Made by a program: the position numbers and the translations under genes. A stretch of DNA of 64,000 nucleotides. Source: Pseudomonadota bacterium (lineage in GTDB: Bacteria; Desulfobacterota; Desulfobulbia; Desulfobulbales; Desulfurivibrionaceae). The notes beneath the pieces were generated by a model. The model saw only the letters and a list, made by a program, of their open reading frames with translations, made no database searches and had not been told where the DNA came from. Of this stretch, positions 34,223-44,374 are shown piece after piece (within the stretch, counting starts at the first letter, position 1; the number at the start of each line of letters is the position of its first letter). Location of the stretch: the NCBI GenBank assembly GCA_018830485.1, contig JAHJRQ010000002.1:77211-141210 (forward strand), given 5' to 3'.

Positions 34223-35434
34223 ATGCCGTTTTATATCTGGAAGGGTGTCAACTCCTATGGGGAAAAGCGCAAGGGTAAGATTGAAATGCCCAGCGAAGCC
34301 ATGGCGCAAGCGCATCTGAAAAAGATGCGGATAACGGTGTCCATGCTGAAAGAAGCCCCCAAGGACATGTTCGAAAATATTGAGTTTTTAAAGCCGAAAA
34401 TAACCGGCAAGGATGTTGTCATCTTCACCCGTCAGTTGTCCACCATGATCGATGCAGGACTGCCTCTGGTGCAAAGCCTGGAGATTTTGGGGGAGCAGAT
34501 GGAAAATCCCAGCTTCAAGAAAGTTTTGCGGGCAATCAGGTCGGATGTCGAGACCGGCACCACCTTTGCCGATGCCATGAAGAAGCACCCCACCTGCTTT
34601 GACACGCTGTATTGCAACATGGTTGAGGCCGGCGAGGTCGGCGGTATTCTGGATACCATCCTGAACCGGCTCGCCTCCTTCATGGAAAAAAACATGGCGC
34701 TCAAGAAGAAGGTCAAGGGAGCGATGACCTACCCCATTATCTGCATCTGTATCTCCTTTGTGGTCATGGCGGTGATGCTGGTTTTCGTGGTGCCGGTTTT
34801 TCAAAAGATGTTCGCTGATTTTGGCGGCGCCCTGCCCGGACCGACCCAGTTTGTTGTCGATATGAGTGAGTTCGCCAAAGGGAATTTTCATATCATCATC
34901 GCCGCCATCTTTGCCGCGGTTTTTCTGGTGAAAAAGATATACAAGACGGAGAAGGGCCGCATTGAGATGGACCGGATGCTGCTGAACATGCCCATTGTGG
35001 GCACTCTTCTGCGCAGGGTGGCGGTGGCCAAGTTCACTCGGACCCTCGGCACCATGCTGCAAAGCGGGGTGCCGATCCTGGAATCCCTCAATGTCGTGGC
35101 CAGAACCGCGGGAAACAAGATCATTGAGATGGCGGTGTTCCGGGTGACGGACAGCATCAGCGAAGGACGGGCCATTGCCGAGCCCCTGGAGGAGACAGGG
35201 GTGTTTCCCGGGATGGTGGTGCAGATGATCAATGTCGGTGAAGCCACCGGCGCCCTTGATGTCATGTTGACCAAGATTGCTGATTTTTATGACGAAGAGG
35301 TTGATCAGGCCGTGGAAAACCTGACTGCGGCGATCGAGCCTTTGATGATGTGTTTTCTTGGCGGCATGATCGGCGGATTGGTTGTTGCCATGTATCTGCC
35401 CATCTTCAGTATGGCTGGGGCTGTGGGCGGTTAA
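34223..35434 (+). CDS. pilC: type IV pilus inner-membrane protein PilC
   Basis: This 403-residue protein belongs to the PilC/GspF platform family, with two T2SS-F domains (~70-190 and ~272-395) and three membrane segments (~172-192, ~215-235 and ~375-398). The domains carry FTRQLSTMIDAGLPLVQSLEI and FTRTLGTMLQSGVPILESLNV, and GEVGG or GEATG turns. It organises pilus assembly with PilB and PilT. Those genes are not in the window, so it is a detached pilC. GAGGGG precedes the ATG. Confidence 0.93.
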   Translation: MPFYIWKGVNSYGEKRKGKIEMPSEAMAQAHLKKMRITVSMLKEAPKDMFENIEFLKPKITGKDVVIFTRQLSTMIDAGLPLVQSLEILGEQMENPSFKKVLRAIRSDVETGTTFADAMKKHPTCFDTLYCNMVEAGEVGGILDTILNRLASFMEKNMALKKKVKGAMTYPIICICISFVVMAVMLVFVVPVFQKMFADFGGALPGPTQFVVDMSEFAKGNFHIIIAAIFAAVFLVKKIYKTEKGRIEMDRMLLNMPIVGTLLRRVAVAKFTRTLGTMLQSGVPILESLNVVARTAGNKIIEMAVFRVTDSISEGRAIAEPLEETGVFPGMVVQMINVGEATGALDVMLTKIADFYDEEVDQAVENLTAAIEPLMMCFLGGMIGGLVVAMYLPIFSMAGAVGG

Positions 35435-35464
35435 TTTTAGGGCGTATCCTGTATTGGTTTTTTG

Positions 35465-35512
35465 GGAGCCGTTACGAAATAATTATTACAGCGATCATTT
35501 TGTTACGGCTCC
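35465..35512. repeat. imperfect inverted repeat between pilC and eno
   Basis: GGAGCCGTTAC (35465-35475) and GTTACGGCTCC (35502-35512) can pair with one mismatch around an AT-rich 26-base loop. No T run follows on the plus strand. It may protect or end the pilC transcript. Confidence 0.35.
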
Positions 35513-35565
35513 TTATGCCGGTCACTGGATTTCAATGTTACGGTTATTATTGGACAACGGCTTAA

Positions 35566-36901
<1,336 letters not shown>

Positions 36902-36926
36902 ATGAGCCAATAAAGGAGGGTGCCCC

Positions 36927-37211
36927 ATGACCCTGACAAAAGCGGATCTTGTCCAAAAGGTCTATCAAAATCACAATTTCACCAAGGCCCAGGCTGCCGA
37001 GGCCGTTGAGGCTTTTCTGCGCATTGCCAAGAAATGCCTGAATACCGGTGAGGATCTGTTGATCAGTGGTTTTGGCAAGTTCAACGTGAAAAAGAAAAAT
37101 GCCCGGCGCGGGAGAAATCCCCAGACCGGAGATGAACTGATTCTGGAAGCCCGTAAGGTTGTGACCTTCAAGCCCTCCGGACTTCTGCGTTCCAGGATCA
37201 ACGGAGACTAG
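36927..37211 (+). CDS. ihfA: HU/IHF-family DNA-bending protein, IhfA-like
   Basis: This 94-residue protein has the HU-family DNA-binding arm and core: MTLTKADLVQKVY, ISGFGKFNVKKKNARRGRNPQTGD and the tail VVTFKPSGLLRSRING. The RRGRNPQTG(D/E) signature and the LTKADL start favour the IHF alpha branch over HU. IHF bends DNA to assist recombination and sigma-54 promoters, of which there is a probable one in this window. AGGAGG lies upstream. Confidence 0.88.
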   Translation: MTLTKADLVQKVYQNHNFTKAQAAEAVEAFLRIAKKCLNTGEDLLISGFGKFNVKKKNARRGRNPQTGDELILEARKVVTFKPSGLLRSRINGD

Positions 37212-37257
37212 CCCCCCTTCTCCCGGGGAGCGGATTTCCGACGCTGACACGTTTCGC

Positions 37258-37310
37258 AAGACGGGTTGTGTTTCCCTTGGCAGCAAGGAGGCAGCCCGTC
37301 TTTTTTTTTT
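37258..37310 (+). terminator. rho-independent terminator after the HU/IHF gene
   Basis: AAGACGGG (37258-37265) pairs with CCCGTCTT (37295-37302) around a ~29-base loop, followed by ten T. The next gene, lpxD, is 160 bases further on and has no clear promoter. Confidence 0.8.
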
Positions 37311-37473
37311 TAGGGCCGTGACGAGGCAAGCATGGGCGTGGGGCCATTCCGTCGCGGTTCCTTGTCCGGATCATGGTGTTTTACTGTTGCGGTTGTTGTG
37401 AGCAACGGTGAACTTTTTTTCTTGTGCCGCGGGATGCTTTTGCGCGTCCGGTGGGCAGAGAGAGGGAGCGAAT

Positions 37474-38547
37474 ATGGCCTGCGAACAGAAAAGTCTTGCG
37501 GAACTGGCTGCTCTGGTTCAAGGAGAGCTGGTTGGCGACCCCGGGGTGCTCATCGGCGGGGTTGCCGATTTTGACAGTGCCGGCAAGGGCGAGATAACCT
37601 TTGTCGCCGATCTCAAGCGCGGGGGTCGGCTCGACCAATGCAAGGCCTCGGCAATCATTGTGCCGAATTCGGTTGCCGAAATCAGCGTGCCTGCGATTCG
37701 GGTCAGGAATCCATACCTTGCCGTGGCCCGTATCCATGCCCTGTTTGTCGCGGAACCGTTTGTCGCCACGGGCATCGATGCGCGGGCGGTTGTGGGCCGG
37801 GATTGCCGTATCCCAGCCGAGGTTGCCATCAGCCCCCTGGTCTATCTTGGCAACCGGGTTCGGCTTGGGCAGCGGGTAACGCTTCATCCGGGGGTGGTCG
37901 TGTATGACGACGCCGTTATCGGCGACGATGTGGTGCTGTATTCCAATGTAACGATCGGCCGTGGTTGCCGAATCGGGAACCGGGTTATTATCCACGGCGG
38001 GACCGTGATCGGCAGTGATGGTTTCGGCTATGCCACCGAAGGCAGCGGCCGCCATGTCAAGCGGCCCCAGGTCGGCGTGGTCCAGATCGATGATGATGTG
38101 GAGATCGGGGCCAATACCTGTATTGACCGCGCCACCTTCGGCAAGACCTGGATCAAGCGGGGGACGAAGATCGATAATCTCGTGCAGCTTGGTCATAATG
38201 TGATGATCGGGGAGGACGCAATGGTTGTCGCCCAGGTGGGCATGGCCGGCAGTACTACCACCGGCAACAATGTGGTTTTGGGAGGGCAGGTCGGTCTTGC
38301 CGGGCACATCCACCTCGGGGACCGGGTAATGGTTGCGGCCAAATCAGGGGTGCATAACAGCCTGGAACCTGGCGCCATCGTGGCCGGCATTCCGGCCATC
38401 CCCCACAAAACCTGGCTGCGCGCCAGCGCGGCCTATGCGAAACTTCCGGAAATGGTGCGGGAGATGCGGGAATTGAGACGGCAGATCGCCGCGCTGTCCC
38501 GGGAAATAACGCAGGACGAAGAGGATCGTCCTGAAAGCAACGGATAA
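37474..38547 (+). CDS. lpxD: UDP-3-O-acyl-glucosamine N-acyltransferase LpxD
   Basis: LpxD adds the second 3-hydroxyacyl chain in lipid A synthesis, from acyl-ACP to the 2-amino group. The 357-residue protein has the uridine-binding N-terminal domain (~1-105), a left-handed beta-helix of hexapeptide repeats (~110-310) and a C-terminal helix. The catalytic His is in LVQLGHNVMIG (~241), and GGTVIGSDGFGYA is a family motif. The start at 37474 follows GGGAG; homology begins with SLAELA. It heads lpxD-fabZ-lpxA-lpxI. Confidence 0.95.
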   Translation: MACEQKSLAELAALVQGELVGDPGVLIGGVADFDSAGKGEITFVADLKRGGRLDQCKASAIIVPNSVAEISVPAIRVRNPYLAVARIHALFVAEPFVATGIDARAVVGRDCRIPAEVAISPLVYLGNRVRLGQRVTLHPGVVVYDDAVIGDDVVLYSNVTIGRGCRIGNRVIIHGGTVIGSDGFGYATEGSGRHVKRPQVGVVQIDDDVEIGANTCIDRATFGKTWIKRGTKIDNLVQLGHNVMIGEDAMVVAQVGMAGSTTTGNNVVLGGQVGLAGHIHLGDRVMVAAKSGVHNSLEPGAIVAGIPAIPHKTWLRASAAYAKLPEMVREMRELRRQIAALSREITQDEEDRPESNG

Positions 38548-38623
38548 CGTGCGGACTGGTCGCCGCGGACGGCAACGATGGCCCGGCATCGGTTCGGCCC
38601 AGTAAAAAGAGAGGTGAGGTGGC

Positions 38624-39070
38624 ATGGATTCTGATCTGCAGCAGCTTGATATCCTGGAAATCCTGAAGATTTTACCGCACAGGTATCCCTTTCTCATGGT
38701 GGACCGCATTGTCGAGATGCACCTCGGCGAATCCATCCGGGGGTACAAGAACGTGACCATGAACGAGAATTTTTTTCAGGGGCATTTTCCCTCGCAACCC
38801 GTTATGCCGGGGGTCTTGATCCTCGAAGGCATGGCCCAGGTCGGTGCGATCCTTGCCTATCTCACCGATCCCGAGGCGGTTGCCAGCAAGCTCGTCTATT
38901 TTGCAGGTCTTGACAGCGTGAAATTCCGGCAGAAGGTCGTGCCTGGAGACCAGTTGTATTACGAGCTTTCGGTGAGCAAGCGCAAGGCCAGGTTTTGGAA
39001 AATGGACGGCAAGGCCTATGTCGACGCCAAGCTCGTGGCCGAAGCGGAGCTCATGGCAACTTTTGCCTGA
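38624..39070 (+). CDS. fabZ: 3-hydroxyacyl-ACP dehydratase FabZ
   Basis: FabZ dehydrates (3R)-hydroxyacyl-ACP in fatty-acid elongation and sits beside lipid A genes in many Gram-negatives because both draw on the same substrates. The 148-residue hot-dog protein has LPHRYPFLMVDRI, the active-site block NFFQGHFPSQPVMPGVLILE (His and Glu) and SVKFRQKVVPGDQL. GAGGTG precedes the ATG. It lies 76 bases after lpxD and 64 before lpxA. Confidence 0.96.
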   Translation: MDSDLQQLDILEILKILPHRYPFLMVDRIVEMHLGESIRGYKNVTMNENFFQGHFPSQPVMPGVLILEGMAQVGAILAYLTDPEAVASKLVYFAGLDSVKFRQKVVPGDQLYYELSVSKRKARFWKMDGKAYVDAKLVAEAELMATFA

Positions 39071-39134
39071 GCGTCCCCGGAAATCTTTCATCCGTTTTTG
39101 ATGTTTCAACCAACCAAACCCAAGCGAAGGCGCA

Positions 39135-39938
39135 ATGAACATACATCCTACCGCAGTTATTGATCCCGGGGCGAAGGTCCATGCCTCCACCACCGTTGGC
39201 CCCTATGCCGTTATCGAGAAAGGGGTGGAGATCGGCCCTGATTGCGTGGTCTGTCCCCATGCCGTGGTCACGGGACTGACCACCATCGGCGCCCGCAACA
39301 CCATCGGCTCCTTCACCAATATCGGCGGGCCGCCCCAAGACTTAAAATACAACAACGAACCCACCCGGCTGGTCATCGGCGACGACAATCAGATTCGGGA
39401 GTATGTTTCCATCCACCGCGGCACCCCGGGCGGCCATGGGGTGACCACGGTGGGCAGCGGCAATCTGCTCATGGCCTACACCCACATCGCCCATGACTGC
39501 GTGATTGGAGATCATGTGATCATGGCCAATGCCGCCACCCTGGGCGGGCATGTCGAGGTCGCCGACCGGGTGATCATCGGGGGGCTCACCGCCGTACACC
39601 AGTTTGTCCGCATCGGCGAGTATGCCTACATCGGCGGCATGTCCGGGCTCAGCAAGGATGTGCCCCCCTATGTGATCTTGGCCGGCATCCGCAACCAGAT
39701 GCGGGTGACCGGGATCAACCGGATCGGCCTGCGAAGATCCGGTTTTACCGCCGATGAGATCAAAAAACTGGGGCAGGCCTACAAAATCATTTTCCGCAGC
39801 CCGGAATTGCTGCTCCAGGATGCGCTTGCTAAGACCCTGGAAGAGATTCCCGATTGCGCGCCGGTTGCCAAGCTGGTGAATTTCTTTGCCACCTCGAAAC
39901 GCGGGGCGGTGCGTATGGCCGGTGATGACGAAGAATAG
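39135..39938 (+). CDS. lpxA: UDP-GlcNAc O-acyltransferase LpxA
   Basis: LpxA makes the first acylated intermediate of lipid A by adding a 3-hydroxyacyl chain to UDP-GlcNAc. The 267-residue protein starts MNIHPTAVIDPGAKV, has hexapeptide repeats to ~190 and the catalytic His in THIAHDCVIG (~120), with GGPPQDLKYNNEPTRLVIGD and NRIGLRRSGF as family blocks. It overlaps lpxI by 14 bases, so the two are coupled. The C-terminal helical domain (~200-267) is complete. Confidence 0.96.
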   Translation: MNIHPTAVIDPGAKVHASTTVGPYAVIEKGVEIGPDCVVCPHAVVTGLTTIGARNTIGSFTNIGGPPQDLKYNNEPTRLVIGDDNQIREYVSIHRGTPGGHGVTTVGSGNLLMAYTHIAHDCVIGDHVIMANAATLGGHVEVADRVIIGGLTAVHQFVRIGEYAYIGGMSGLSKDVPPYVILAGIRNQMRVTGINRIGLRRSGFTADEIKKLGQAYKIIFRSPELLLQDALAKTLEEIPDCAPVAKLVNFFATSKRGAVRMAGDDEE

Positions 39939-40761
39939 CATCGGCATCATCGCCGGCGGCGGTCAATTTCCGAAGCTTTTTGCCGAGGCCGCCAAAAAAG
40001 CGGGGCGCGAGGTGGTGATCGTGGCGCACCAGGGAGAGTCCTGGCCAGAGCTCGAAACCGTGGCCGATCGGTTCTGCTGGGTAAAACTCGGCCAGTTGGG
40101 GCGGATCATAAGTTTTTTCCGGGAACATGGCGTTACGGAAACCGTCTTTTTGGGCGCCATCACCAAAACCAAGATTTTCAAGGATGTCTGGCCGGACCTC
40201 AAGGGGTTGACCCTTTGGAACAAGATAGACATCCGCCAGGACGACGCGATCCTGCGGGCAGTGGCCGGGGTTCTGGAGCAGGAAGGCATTCACGTTCTGG
40301 AGTCCACCCTCTATCTCAAGGATCTGCTCTTCCCCAAGGGGGTGCTTACCAAGAAAAAGCCCTCTGCCGAGCAGATGGAGGATATCCGTTTCGGCTGGCA
40401 AACCGCCCGGGCCATCGGCGCCCTGGATATCGGGCAGTGCGTGGTGGTCCGGGACCGCACCGTGCTGGCGGTGGAGGCCATTGAGGGGACGGATGCCGCC
40501 ATCACCCGGGGCGGCGCGCTGGGAAAAGAAAAGGTTGTGGTCGTCAAGGTGAAAAAGCCCAAGCAGGATTTCCGTTTCGACCTGCCGGCCATCGGCGGAA
40601 AAACCATTGAGACCATGGCCTCGGTCAAGGCTGCTGTCCTGGCGGTGGAAACCGGGCAGGCCCTGCTTTTTGACCGGGAGGCCGTGATCGAAGCGGCGAA
40701 CCGGGCCGGGATTGTCGTGGTTGGGGTGGAAGAGTTGCCGGACGGCACCCTGTCGTTGTAG
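39925..40761 (+). CDS. lpxI: UDP-2,3-diacylglucosamine pyrophosphatase LpxI
   Basis: LpxI hydrolyses UDP-2,3-diacylglucosamine to lipid X, replacing LpxH in many Alphaproteobacteria and Deltaproteobacteria. The 278-residue protein has the N-terminal domain SIGIIAGGGQFPKLFAEAA, VFLGAITKTKIF, and the catalytic domain block GTDAAITRGGAL and FRFDLPAIG. The ATG at 39925 lies within the end of lpxA. Its stop codon overlaps the first base pairs of an inverted-repeat element. Confidence 0.95.
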   Translation: MTKNSIGIIAGGGQFPKLFAEAAKKAGREVVIVAHQGESWPELETVADRFCWVKLGQLGRIISFFREHGVTETVFLGAITKTKIFKDVWPDLKGLTLWNKIDIRQDDAILRAVAGVLEQEGIHVLESTLYLKDLLFPKGVLTKKKPSAEQMEDIRFGWQTARAIGALDIGQCVVVRDRTVLAVEAIEGTDAAITRGGALGKEKVVVVKVKKPKQDFRFDLPAIGGKTIETMASVKAAVLAVETGQALLFDREAVIEAANRAGIVVVGVEELPDGTLSL

Positions 40762-40895
40762 TAACTGCTCAGCAGCACCACATCTGCTTCGCCGCTACGC
40801 TGCTGTCATCGGCCTGCTCATGTGCAACAGCACACTTCGCAGACCTCTTCCGCGCATCTGTGGCAGCAGCGAAGCGGCGCTGCTGAGCAGTTACT
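40760..40895. repeat. 136-bp inverted-repeat element (MITE-like)
   Basis: A perfect 17-bp inverted repeat bounds it: AGTAACTGCTCAGCAGC at 40760-40776 and its complement at 40879-40895. Inside, a second weaker inverted pair (GCTTCGCCGC.. near 40787 against GCAGCGAAGCGGCG near 40864) extends the stem. The left end overlaps the lpxI stop codon. No coding capacity. Confidence 0.8.
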
Positions 40896-40945
40896 TGCTG
40901 TAGTTTTTTCGTTACCGATACTCAGTCAGCAGGAAGATACCTCTC

Positions 40946-41845
40946 ATGAAAGCCATGGTTCTGGCTGCGGGCTTCGGAACACGCCTGCGCCCCTATTCCC
41001 TGCAACGTCCCAAGCCGCTGTTCCCGGTGCTTGACACCCCCCTTCTTGCCCATACCCTGGGCCAGCTCCGCCGGAGCGGGGTTGAGGATGTCGTGGTCAA
41101 TGCCCACCATCTCCGGGAGCAAATCAGCACCATGCTCCATGGTCAGCGAGATGTTCGGGTTCAGCTCGAGGATCTGGAGCTGGGGACCGGGGGTGGCCTG
41201 CGGTTGGCGCACAGTCATTTTGGCGGGTCTCCTTTTCTTGCGGTCAACGGCGATATTGTCCACGATCTCGATCTGGCCGCGGTCTATGGATCCCATTGCG
41301 CCTCGGGGGCTGAGGTGACCATGGTGCTGCACGACTGTTCCCGATTCAACAATGTCCGCGTCAATGGCCAGAGCAGGATCGTCGGGTTTTCCGAGCCGGC
41401 CGGAGAGGGCGAACGCTTGTTGGCCTTCACCGGGGTGCAGGTCATCAATCCGGCGGTTCTCTCCCTGATCCCCGAGGGCGTTTTCTACAACATCATCGAT
41501 TGCTATGCCGACTTGCTGAAACGCGGCGGCACAATCCAGGCCCTGGTCGTTTCCGGCCATTTCTGGACCGATATGGGCACCCCGGCGGATTATCTGCAGC
41601 TCCACGAGGATATTGTGCTGAAGGGGGGGATGCCCGGATTTTTCCCGGAGCGCGGAGCCTCTCCTTTCTATCTCGCAAAAGACGTGGTTCTCGGCTCCAG
41701 GGTCGCCTTGCAGGACTGGGTTTCCATCGGACATGGGGCAACCATCGGCGAGGGGGCCAGCCTGACGAGGGTTGTGGTCTGGGATGGGGCCAGGGTTGCC
41801 CCCGGCAGTATCGTGACTGACAGTATCATCACGGGGGAGGGCTAA
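40946..41845 (+). CDS. murU: MurU-like nucleotidyltransferase
   Basis: This 299-residue enzyme has the sugar-nucleotidyltransferase signature LAAGFGTRLRPYSLQRPKPLFPV (GxGTR..PK), a VNGDIVHDLDL metal site (~102) and a C-terminal left-handed repeat (LGSRVALQDWVSIGHGATIG). The sequence and its neighbour match the MurNAc-1-phosphate uridylyltransferase pair of peptidoglycan recycling; a generic NDP-sugar role is the alternative. The C-terminal hexapeptide stretch is an addition to MurU (~220 aa). The next gene starts two bases after its stop. Confidence 0.75.
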   Translation: MKAMVLAAGFGTRLRPYSLQRPKPLFPVLDTPLLAHTLGQLRRSGVEDVVVNAHHLREQISTMLHGQRDVRVQLEDLELGTGGGLRLAHSHFGGSPFLAVNGDIVHDLDLAAVYGSHCASGAEVTMVLHDCSRFNNVRVNGQSRIVGFSEPAGEGERLLAFTGVQVINPAVLSLIPEGVFYNIIDCYADLLKRGGTIQALVVSGHFWTDMGTPADYLQLHEDIVLKGGMPGFFPERGASPFYLAKDVVLGSRVALQDWVSIGHGATIGEGASLTRVVVWDGARVAPGSIVTDSIITGEG

Positions 41846-41846
41846 G

Positions 41847-42875
41847 GTGTTTACAGAACAACACAGACTGGCCCTGGCCAGATTATTGGCCGCGCAGGGG
41901 TTTTCTTCTGATGTGCCGATGGCGGACAGGATGGCCGGGGACGGCTCCGACCGGCAGTTCTACCGTTTTGCCGTGGGCGATTTTTCCCTGCTGGCGGTGT
42001 TGCCCGGCGCCGGCCAAGCCCAGGGCATGGCCGAGGCGCGGGCCGCCCATGCAATAGGCTGCCATTTTTTCACCCATGGGGTGCCGGTTCCTCGGATCTA
42101 CGGCTTTGCCGAGGAGTGCGGCCTTATCCTCTGCGAGGACCTCGGCGACACCAAGCTTCATGATCTGCTCCTCCGGCATGGTGCGGAGGAGGAGGCGGAT
42201 GCCTGTTACCGGCAGGCCCTTGCCGCCCTGGCTCATTTGCAGACCGAGACGCGCCGAGGGTTTCAGCCGGAATGGTGCTGGGATACCACCCGTTATGACC
42301 GCGCCCTCATGCTGACCAGGGAATCCGGCTATTTCCGGAAGGCCCTGTGCGAGGATTTTCTGGGGATGAGCGACTTGCCCCAAGGGCTTGATCAGGAGTT
42401 TGTCTTTCTGGCGGAGCGAGCCATGCAGGAGCCCGCCGATTTTATCCTGCACCGCGATTTTCAATCGCGCAACCTCATGATCTGTGAGGGAAAAGTCAGA
42501 ATTATCGATTTTCAGGGTGCCAGACTGGGGCCGTTGGGGTATGATCTCGCCTCCCTGCTCATCGATCCCTATGCCGGTTTGTCCCCGCCCCGGCAACAGG
42601 CCCTTCTCTGCTTCTACCTGGATGCGCTCGCCGCTCATATTCCCCTTGACCGGGGACGATTCATTGAGGGATATTACTACATGACCCTGCAGCGCAACCT
42701 GCAGATTCTGGGAGCTTTTGCCTTTCTTTCCAAGAATCGGGGGAAAGATTTTTTTCGACAGTTCATCAACCCCGCCGCCGCCACCCTTGACGAGCACTTG
42801 GCCGCGCCGCAGGGGCGGGATTTCCCCTCTCTGCGCACTGTGGTGGAACAGGCGCGAGATTTCCTTAGTGCATGA
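41847..42875 (+). CDS. amgK: AmgK-like sugar kinase (aminoglycoside phosphotransferase fold)
   Basis: This 342-residue kinase has the APH fold: GSDRQFYRF (~33), ILCEDLGD (~92), the catalytic loop ILHRDFQSRNLMI (~197) and IIDFQGARLGPLGYDLASLL (DFQ metal motif). AmgK phosphorylates N-acetylmuramic acid and GlcNAc at the anomeric carbon, feeding MurU. The gene starts with GTG at 41847, directly after the MurU-like gene (GGGGGAGGGC upstream), as in the amgK-murU operon known from Pseudomonas. Confidence 0.8.
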   Translation: MFTEQHRLALARLLAAQGFSSDVPMADRMAGDGSDRQFYRFAVGDFSLLAVLPGAGQAQGMAEARAAHAIGCHFFTHGVPVPRIYGFAEECGLILCEDLGDTKLHDLLLRHGAEEEADACYRQALAALAHLQTETRRGFQPEWCWDTTRYDRALMLTRESGYFRKALCEDFLGMSDLPQGLDQEFVFLAERAMQEPADFILHRDFQSRNLMICEGKVRIIDFQGARLGPLGYDLASLLIDPYAGLSPPRQQALLCFYLDALAAHIPLDRGRFIEGYYYMTLQRNLQILGAFAFLSKNRGKDFFRQFINPAAATLDEHLAAPQGRDFPSLRTVVEQARDFLSA

Positions 42876-42890
42876 TGGGCTCGCACAATG

Positions 42891-42970
42891 CGTCACCCCG
42901 GCGAAGGCCGGGGTCCAGCCTTGCTGCAACTCTCCGGGAAAACTGGATTTCGGCCTTCGCCGGAATGACG
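42891..42970. repeat. 80-bp inverted repeat, CCGGCGAAGGCCGG type
   Basis: Arms 42891-42918 and 42943-42970 (28 bases each) are complementary at all but five positions. The CGTCAc/tTCCGGCGAAGGCCGG wording is a common intergenic palindrome in proteobacterial genomes. It lies between amgK and der. Confidence 0.8.
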
Positions 42971-43033
42971 GAATGGAGCCTTTTTTGAGTCGTTGCGCGT
43001 GCATCAATAACCAACACGGAACCCATAACTCCC

Positions 43034-44374
43034 ATGCAAACACGATATCCCATCGTTGCCCTGGTCGGCCGGCCCAATGTCGGCAAATCAAGCCTTTTCA
43101 ACCGGTTCGCCAAGAGCCGCAAAGCCATTGTCGACCCTACCCCCGGCGTGACCCGTGACCGCCATTATGAGCAGGTGACCATGGAGGAGCGGACTTTTAT
43201 CCTGGTCGACACCGGCGGCATCGAGGGCGACGGCCGGGAGATGATGGCCGGTTTGATCCGCGAACAGACCATGCAGGCCATGCGGGAGGCGGATGTGATC
43301 CTCTTCCTGCTGGACGGCAAGGAGGGGGTGCTGCCGGAAGACTACGAGGTGGCGGATTATCTACGGCGCACGAAAAAACCGGTGCATTTTTTGGTCAACA
43401 AGGTGGACAGCCCGGAGCTTGAACAGAAGCTCATTCCCCAATTTTATGAGCTGGGGGTGGATAAACTCTGGCCTGTTTCCGCGGCGCACGGCTATGGGGT
43501 CAAGCCCTTTTTTGAGGCCCTGCTCGAAACCCTACCGGTTTTTCCCGAATCCGACGACATCCCGCCGGAAACCATCAGCCTGGCCTGCCTGGGGCGGCCC
43601 AATGTGGGCAAGTCTTCCCTGATTAACCGGCTGCTGGGCGAAGAGCGCATGGTGGTTTCGGATATTCCCGGCACCACCAGGGATTCGGTGGACACCCTGC
43701 TCACGGTTGGCAAACAGCCGTACCTGCTCATCGATACGGCCGGGATCCGGCGCAAGGGCAAGGTGCAGGAAAAACTCGAGAAATTCAGCGTGCTCCAGGC
43801 CCTGGGCGCCTTGGAACGCTGCGATATAGTGCTGATCCTCATAGATGCGGGGGAGGGAATCACCGAGCAGGACACCAAGGTGCTGGGCTATGCCTTTGAA
43901 CGGGGCAGGGCCTGTATGATCGTGGTGAACAAATGGGATCTGCTCCACGGCGATGGGAAGCGGCAGAAGCAGTTGATGGAGGAGATTGCCCGGGCCACGA
44001 GCTTTGTAGAATATGCCCCGGTGCTCAAGATCTCCGCCCTTACCGGCGCAGGGGTGAGGCAGTTGCTGCCCACGGTGGCGAAGATCTACAAGCAGTATTG
44101 CGGCTCCTTTTCAACCGGCAAGATTAACCGGATCCTGCAGGATGCGCTGGAAGGGCATAATCCGCCCATGCACAAGGGGAGGCGCCTCAAGCTCTACTAC
44201 ACGACCCAGATTTCCACCAAGCCCCCCACCTTTATCGTCTTTGCCAATTATCCCAAGGGGGTGCATTTCTCCTACCTCCGCTATCTGCTCAACCAGTTCA
44301 GGGCCGGGCTCAAGCTGGACGCCATCCCCATCAAGATTATCCTGAAGGAACGGCAACGCAAAGAATATGGCTAA
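43034..44374 (+). CDS. der: GTPase Der (EngA)
   Basis: Der is a two-GTPase-domain protein for 50S ribosome assembly. The 446-residue protein shows G1 GRPNVGKSSLFNRF (~10) and again GRPNVGKSSLINRLL (~185), DTGG and DTAGIRRKGK switch motifs, NKVD (~118) and NKWDL (~295), and the C-terminal KH-like domain (~355-440) with GRRLKLYYTTQISTKPPTFI. The start ATG is the only one preceding the G1 motif. Its stop overlaps the next kinase gene by eight bases. Confidence 0.97.
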   Translation: MQTRYPIVALVGRPNVGKSSLFNRFAKSRKAIVDPTPGVTRDRHYEQVTMEERTFILVDTGGIEGDGREMMAGLIREQTMQAMREADVILFLLDGKEGVLPEDYEVADYLRRTKKPVHFLVNKVDSPELEQKLIPQFYELGVDKLWPVSAAHGYGVKPFFEALLETLPVFPESDDIPPETISLACLGRPNVGKSSLINRLLGEERMVVSDIPGTTRDSVDTLLTVGKQPYLLIDTAGIRRKGKVQEKLEKFSVLQALGALERCDIVLILIDAGEGITEQDTKVLGYAFERGRACMIVVNKWDLLHGDGKRQKQLMEEIARATSFVEYAPVLKISALTGAGVRQLLPTVAKIYKQYCGSFSTGKINRILQDALEGHNPPMHKGRRLKLYYTTQISTKPPTFIVFANYPKGVHFSYLRYLLNQFRAGLKLDAIPIKIILKERQRKEYG

